A stretch of DNA of 33,108 nt. Origin: Lachnospiraceae bacterium (GTDB taxonomy: Bacteria > Bacillota > Clostridia > Lachnospirales > Lachnospiraceae). The stretch covers positions 1 to 33,108 of the forward strand of contig JAILFA010000152.1 in the NCBI GenBank assembly GCA_024687125.1, given 5' to 3'. Within the stretch, counting starts at the first letter, position 1; each line of letters begins with the position of its first letter. Shown here piece by piece: positions 30,346 through 33,108 of the stretch. A program made the translations under genes and the position numbers. A model generated the notes under the pieces. The model was given only the letters and a program-made list of their open reading frames with translations, did not search any database and was not told where the DNA came from.

Positions 30346-33105
30346 TTATTCATGCAGGAATTCAAATCCCTTAAGCGCACCGCCGCCGTTACCTGCATAG
30401 GTCAGGTACAGGTCATTGACACCATCCGGGATCTGCACGTCACCGACAGCCGGCCACCAGAAATTCTGGCTCTCGACAGTGATCCTGCCGAGCACTTCGC
30501 CGTCCCACTTCGTGCGTACCTCAAAGTCTCCGTTCAGGTATCCCCGTGTCCAGATCCGGATCTTTTTCACACCCTTGCACGCAAAGGACTTAAAGCCGCA
30601 GGTCACCCCTTTGGCCACACGATCCAGATACGCCCCGCAGATCTCCCCATCAGCGCCGTCCTGACAGATCCGCGGTGCGGCCGGGTCATCCCCGGTGTAC
30701 ATCGTATGCTTTTCGTTAAAGAGATGGCACGCGATGGCTGCGGAATATTCGCCGATATCCGAAAGCGGTCCGCCGTTCAGTCCGCACGATGTGATCTGAG
30801 CCTGATCGATGCCCCCGTCCTCACGGAAGCGGATCTTCTCCGCGCAGCCCTGTCTGCAGTACCAGGTGTCGTTGGTGTGTCTGTGGTAGAAAATATACCA
30901 GTCCTCTCCGATCTGCTCAATACTGCCGTGATTGTTGGCACCGTAGGCCATCGGCAGAGAGGCATCCTTGTAGGTGCCGATGCCGATATCACAGTTGCTG
31001 ACGATGACACCGCCGTACTGATAGTCCCCGTCCGCCTGATCGGCGACGGCATAGCAGAGCTCGTGCATGACCTGGGACGAGTAGATGAAATAGTATTTTC
31101 CGCCGCGCTTTCGGATCGACGGAGCCTCAAAGAAGGCATGCCCCTCAAACGGTGTTCCGGCCGAGTAGGAGCTGCCGGGCGCAACGATCCGGGGCGCCTT
31201 CTTCACGGTGAGCATATCCTTATCAAGGAGCGTCAGCATGGCACCATGCCTGCTCTTATCTCCGTGGCCGCAGAAACCTGTGAACAGATAGGTGGTATCC
31301 CCCTCCGTCATCACGCCCGGGTCAAACTGCGGTTCATCACCTTCTTTGTCACCGAGGCGCGTGCCGTCTGGATAATGGACGTATCCCAGGAATTCATACT
31401 CTCCCGCCGGTGTATCGCAGACAGCGACGGAAACAACACTCACCTTGTCCATGACATAATAGAGATAATAGCGGCCGTCCGGACCCTGCGTGACATCCGG
31501 CGCATAGAGGACCATGCGTCCGTTTTTGTTGAGCGGATCCGCGAGACGTCTGTAGATCACGCCCTCATAGCGCCAGGATTTCAGGTCATTCACCGGTGCC
31601 GACCAGCAGACATAGTCTCCAAGGCAGAACACCTGGCCGCCGAACATATCGTGGGATCCGTATACATAAACACGGTCTCCGAAGACATGCGGCTCGCCGT
31701 CCGGGATATACTCCCAGCTGGGCAGATACGGATTGTATGCCTGTTTTGGTCTTAATGCCTCATGTCCCGGCACTGCCCCCGCCCCGGTAAAGTTCATCTC
31801 CGCGCGGTCCGAAGAGGTATATGGATCCCACGCGGGCAGCTGATTGCCGTGCAGGTCTTTTCCGTTGGGATCGCCGGTTTTGATGAAATTGCACAGGTAG
31901 TCGCACATCTGCCGGGCCAGGTTGTAGTGATGCCCTTCATAGGCTCTCGAGCACTTGGCGAGGGTCTCAAAGAAGAACCAGAGATCCACGGAATGGAAGG
32001 TGCCTGGTGTATCCTTGCCGGGGATATCCGCGTCAAAACGGTAGTAATAATGCTTTGTGTTATCCCCCTGCTTTTCACTTGTCAGGAAGACATCCTTGAC
32101 GGATTTTTCTACAATACACTCACCGTTCACAGGAAATTCATCCGTCGTGTTTCCGGAGATCACAGGGACGTTTGCTCTCTCTCCGCGCAGGAACCGCTCA
32201 TACGGATCATCCACCGCGAATTTCCCGTCGCAGATCCCGAAGAATCTCGGATGATCCTGCGCGTAAACGGCATACTTATCGCGCAGCGTGATGGCGTCGA
32301 TCGCCCTTGCCTCCTCGAGCGATCTTACGCCCAGCCAGTCAAAGAACTCCTGCCCTCTCTTTTCTGCGTTCGCAAGAGACAGCGGCTTGAAGATATCATC
32401 CTGCTGGTTCGGGTTGCGGATCATGCCGCTGAAGATGACGGCACCCTTGATCAGCTTTTTGTTATCATCATTGGTCAGCTGGTTCATGACGCTGGAGCCG
32501 CCGGCGCTCTGCCCGGCGATGGTGATCCTCTCCGGATCCCCGCCGAATGCCGCAATGTTCCTGTAGACCCAGCGAAGTCCCGCCTGCTGGTCGAGGAAGC
32601 CGAAATTGCCCGGTGCATCGGGTGCTTCCGCGGTGATCTCGGGATGGGCCAGAAAGCCGATCGCTCCGAGCCGGTAATTGACGCTGACGACAATGATGCC
32701 TCTCCGTGCGATGCGTTCCCCGTCAAATTCCATCTCTGCCGTGTAGCCCCACTGGAAGCCGCCGCCAAAGTACCATACGAGGACCGGCAGCTTTTCATCC
32801 GTCTTTTTGGCCGGGGTCCAGACATTGAGATAGAGGCAGTCCTCTCCCATGGGGATCTCGGGGTCCACATGCCATTCTCTGCAGTAGATATCGGTGCCCA
32901 GTCCGGGAGTATCCTGCACGGAGATCGGGCCGAACTCAAAGCACTCCCTGACACCGTCCCAGTTCTCACAGGGCTGCGGTGCACGCCAGCGGTTTTTCCC
33001 CACGGGCGGAGCCGCGAAAGGAATCCCTTTGAATGCCGTGATCCGCGGATCTGCAGCAGGCAGACCCCTCACTTTGCCGTTTTCGGTTGTAACGATCCTG
33101 AGCAT
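30346..33105 (-). CDS. Bifunctional type-B carboxylesterase - GH43 glycosidase with C-terminal CBM6-like domain
   Basis: A 919-residue three-part protein. Residues about 1-445 form a type-B carboxylesterase: FKGIPFAAPPVGKNRW, nucleophile S200 in AGQSAGGSS, acid E323 in GNTTDEF and H371 in GTFHSVDLWF, a full triad. Residues about 455-790 form a GH43 five-bladed propeller with likely catalytic base D469 (PDGEPHVF), D537 (YAPDV) and acid E660 (FFEAPSI). Residues about 795-919 look like a CBM6-type beta-sandwich (IRIWTRGYLNGDFEVRTKWD). No signal peptide is present, so it is probably cytoplasmic. It could deacylate and cleave imported arabinoxylan or pectin side-chain oligosaccharides. Exact substrates are unknown. 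The frame is open to the window edge three bases upstream, but the family-typical N-terminus supports this start. Confidence 0.88.
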   Translation of the reverse strand: MLRIVTTENGKVRGLPAADPRITAFKGIPFAAPPVGKNRWRAPQPCENWDGVRECFEFGPISVQDTPGLGTDIYCREWHVDPEIPMGEDCLYLNVWTPAKKTDEKLPVLVWYFGGGFQWGYTAEMEFDGERIARRGIIVVSVNYRLGAIGFLAHPEITAEAPDAPGNFGFLDQQAGLRWVYRNIAAFGGDPERITIAGQSAGGSSVMNQLTNDDNKKLIKGAVIFSGMIRNPNQQDDIFKPLSLANAEKRGQEFFDWLGVRSLEEARAIDAITLRDKYAVYAQDHPRFFGICDGKFAVDDPYERFLRGERANVPVISGNTTDEFPVNGECIVEKSVKDVFLTSEKQGDNTKHYYYRFDADIPGKDTPGTFHSVDLWFFFETLAKCSRAYEGHHYNLARQMCDYLCNFIKTGDPNGKDLHGNQLPAWDPYTSSDRAEMNFTGAGAVPGHEALRPKQAYNPYLPSWEYIPDGEPHVFGDRVYVYGSHDMFGGQVFCLGDYVCWSAPVNDLKSWRYEGVIYRRLADPLNKNGRMVLYAPDVTQGPDGRYYLYYVMDKVSVVSVAVCDTPAGEYEFLGYVHYPDGTRLGDKEGDEPQFDPGVMTEGDTTYLFTGFCGHGDKSRHGAMLTLLDKDMLTVKKAPRIVAPGSSYSAGTPFEGHAFFEAPSIRKRGGKYYFIYSSQVMHELCYAVADQADGDYQYGGVIVSNCDIGIGTYKDASLPMAYGANNHGSIEQIGEDWYIFYHRHTNDTWYCRQGCAEKIRFREDGGIDQAQITSCGLNGGPLSDIGEYSAAIACHLFNEKHTMYTGDDPAAPRICQDGADGEICGAYLDRVAKGVTCGFKSFACKGVKKIRIWTRGYLNGDFEVRTKWDGEVLGRITVESQNFWWPAVGDVQIPDGVNDLYLTYAGNGGGALKGFEFLHE

Positions 33106-33108
33106 AGT

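Noticed and set aside
30352-31755. Plus-strand open frame of 467 codons opposite the GH43 domain
   Set aside because: Antisense to a complete GH43/CBM-like coding region, lacking a plausible start signal.

Overview
All 28 recognisable protein genes in this window lie on the minus strand, so transcription runs from high to low coordinates. The gene set suggests a motile Gram-positive Clostridia genome, most likely Lachnospiraceae-like. The evidence is CodY, a bifunctional Rel, a TrpB2-type tryptophan synthase, a HemZ-like radical SAM protein, a flgB-type motility operon with a YlxF/MotE-like protein between fliJ and fliK, strong Shine-Dalgarno sequences, and an intracellular-type GH43 enzyme of the kind gut and rumen fibre degraders carry. 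The species cannot be named from sequence alone. No rRNA, tRNA, CRISPR array, insertion sequence or phage gene was seen.

Right end (24434-33105). A tightly packed group begins with a carboxylesterase-GH43 fusion, followed by an AEC-family carrier and a zinc-ribbon single-pass membrane protein. It ends with an ABC-2 exporter of one ATPase and two permeases, coupled by ATGA and GTGA overlaps. The substrate of the exporter is unknown.

Middle (13886-24426). A promoter-like sequence with an extended -10 precedes trpB2, apt, rel, an MBL-fold hydrolase, hemZ and a PAP2 phosphatase. A second promoter-like sequence precedes topA and codY. This stretch puts the alarmone enzyme Rel, a purine salvage enzyme and the GTP-sensing repressor CodY close to the motility genes.

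Between codY and the flagellar operon (10741-13864) sits an MBOAT O-acyltransferase/SGNH esterase-like pair, apparently co-transcribed with codY. It is followed by a hairpin-rich AT-rich spacer and an intrinsic terminator. A sigma-A-type promoter for flgB lies just beyond.

Left end (1-10740). The motility operon runs flgB, flgC, fliE, fliF, fliG, fliH, fliI, fliJ, a YlxF/MotE-like gene, fliK, flgD and the 5' part of flgE, which leaves the window. These genes encode the proximal rod, the MS ring, the C-ring rotor protein, the export ATPase complex, the hook-length ruler, the hook cap and the hook. A very good sigma-28-type promoter match lies directly upstream of fliK, so the hook genes may get a late transcriptional boost.

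Most of the window is conventional. The points most worth a second look are the internal sigma-28 site, the MBOAT/SGNH insertion, the esterase-GH43 fusion, the zinc-ribbon/ABC-2 module and the aberrant FlgD tail. I did not find anything I can defend as a wholly new biological system.
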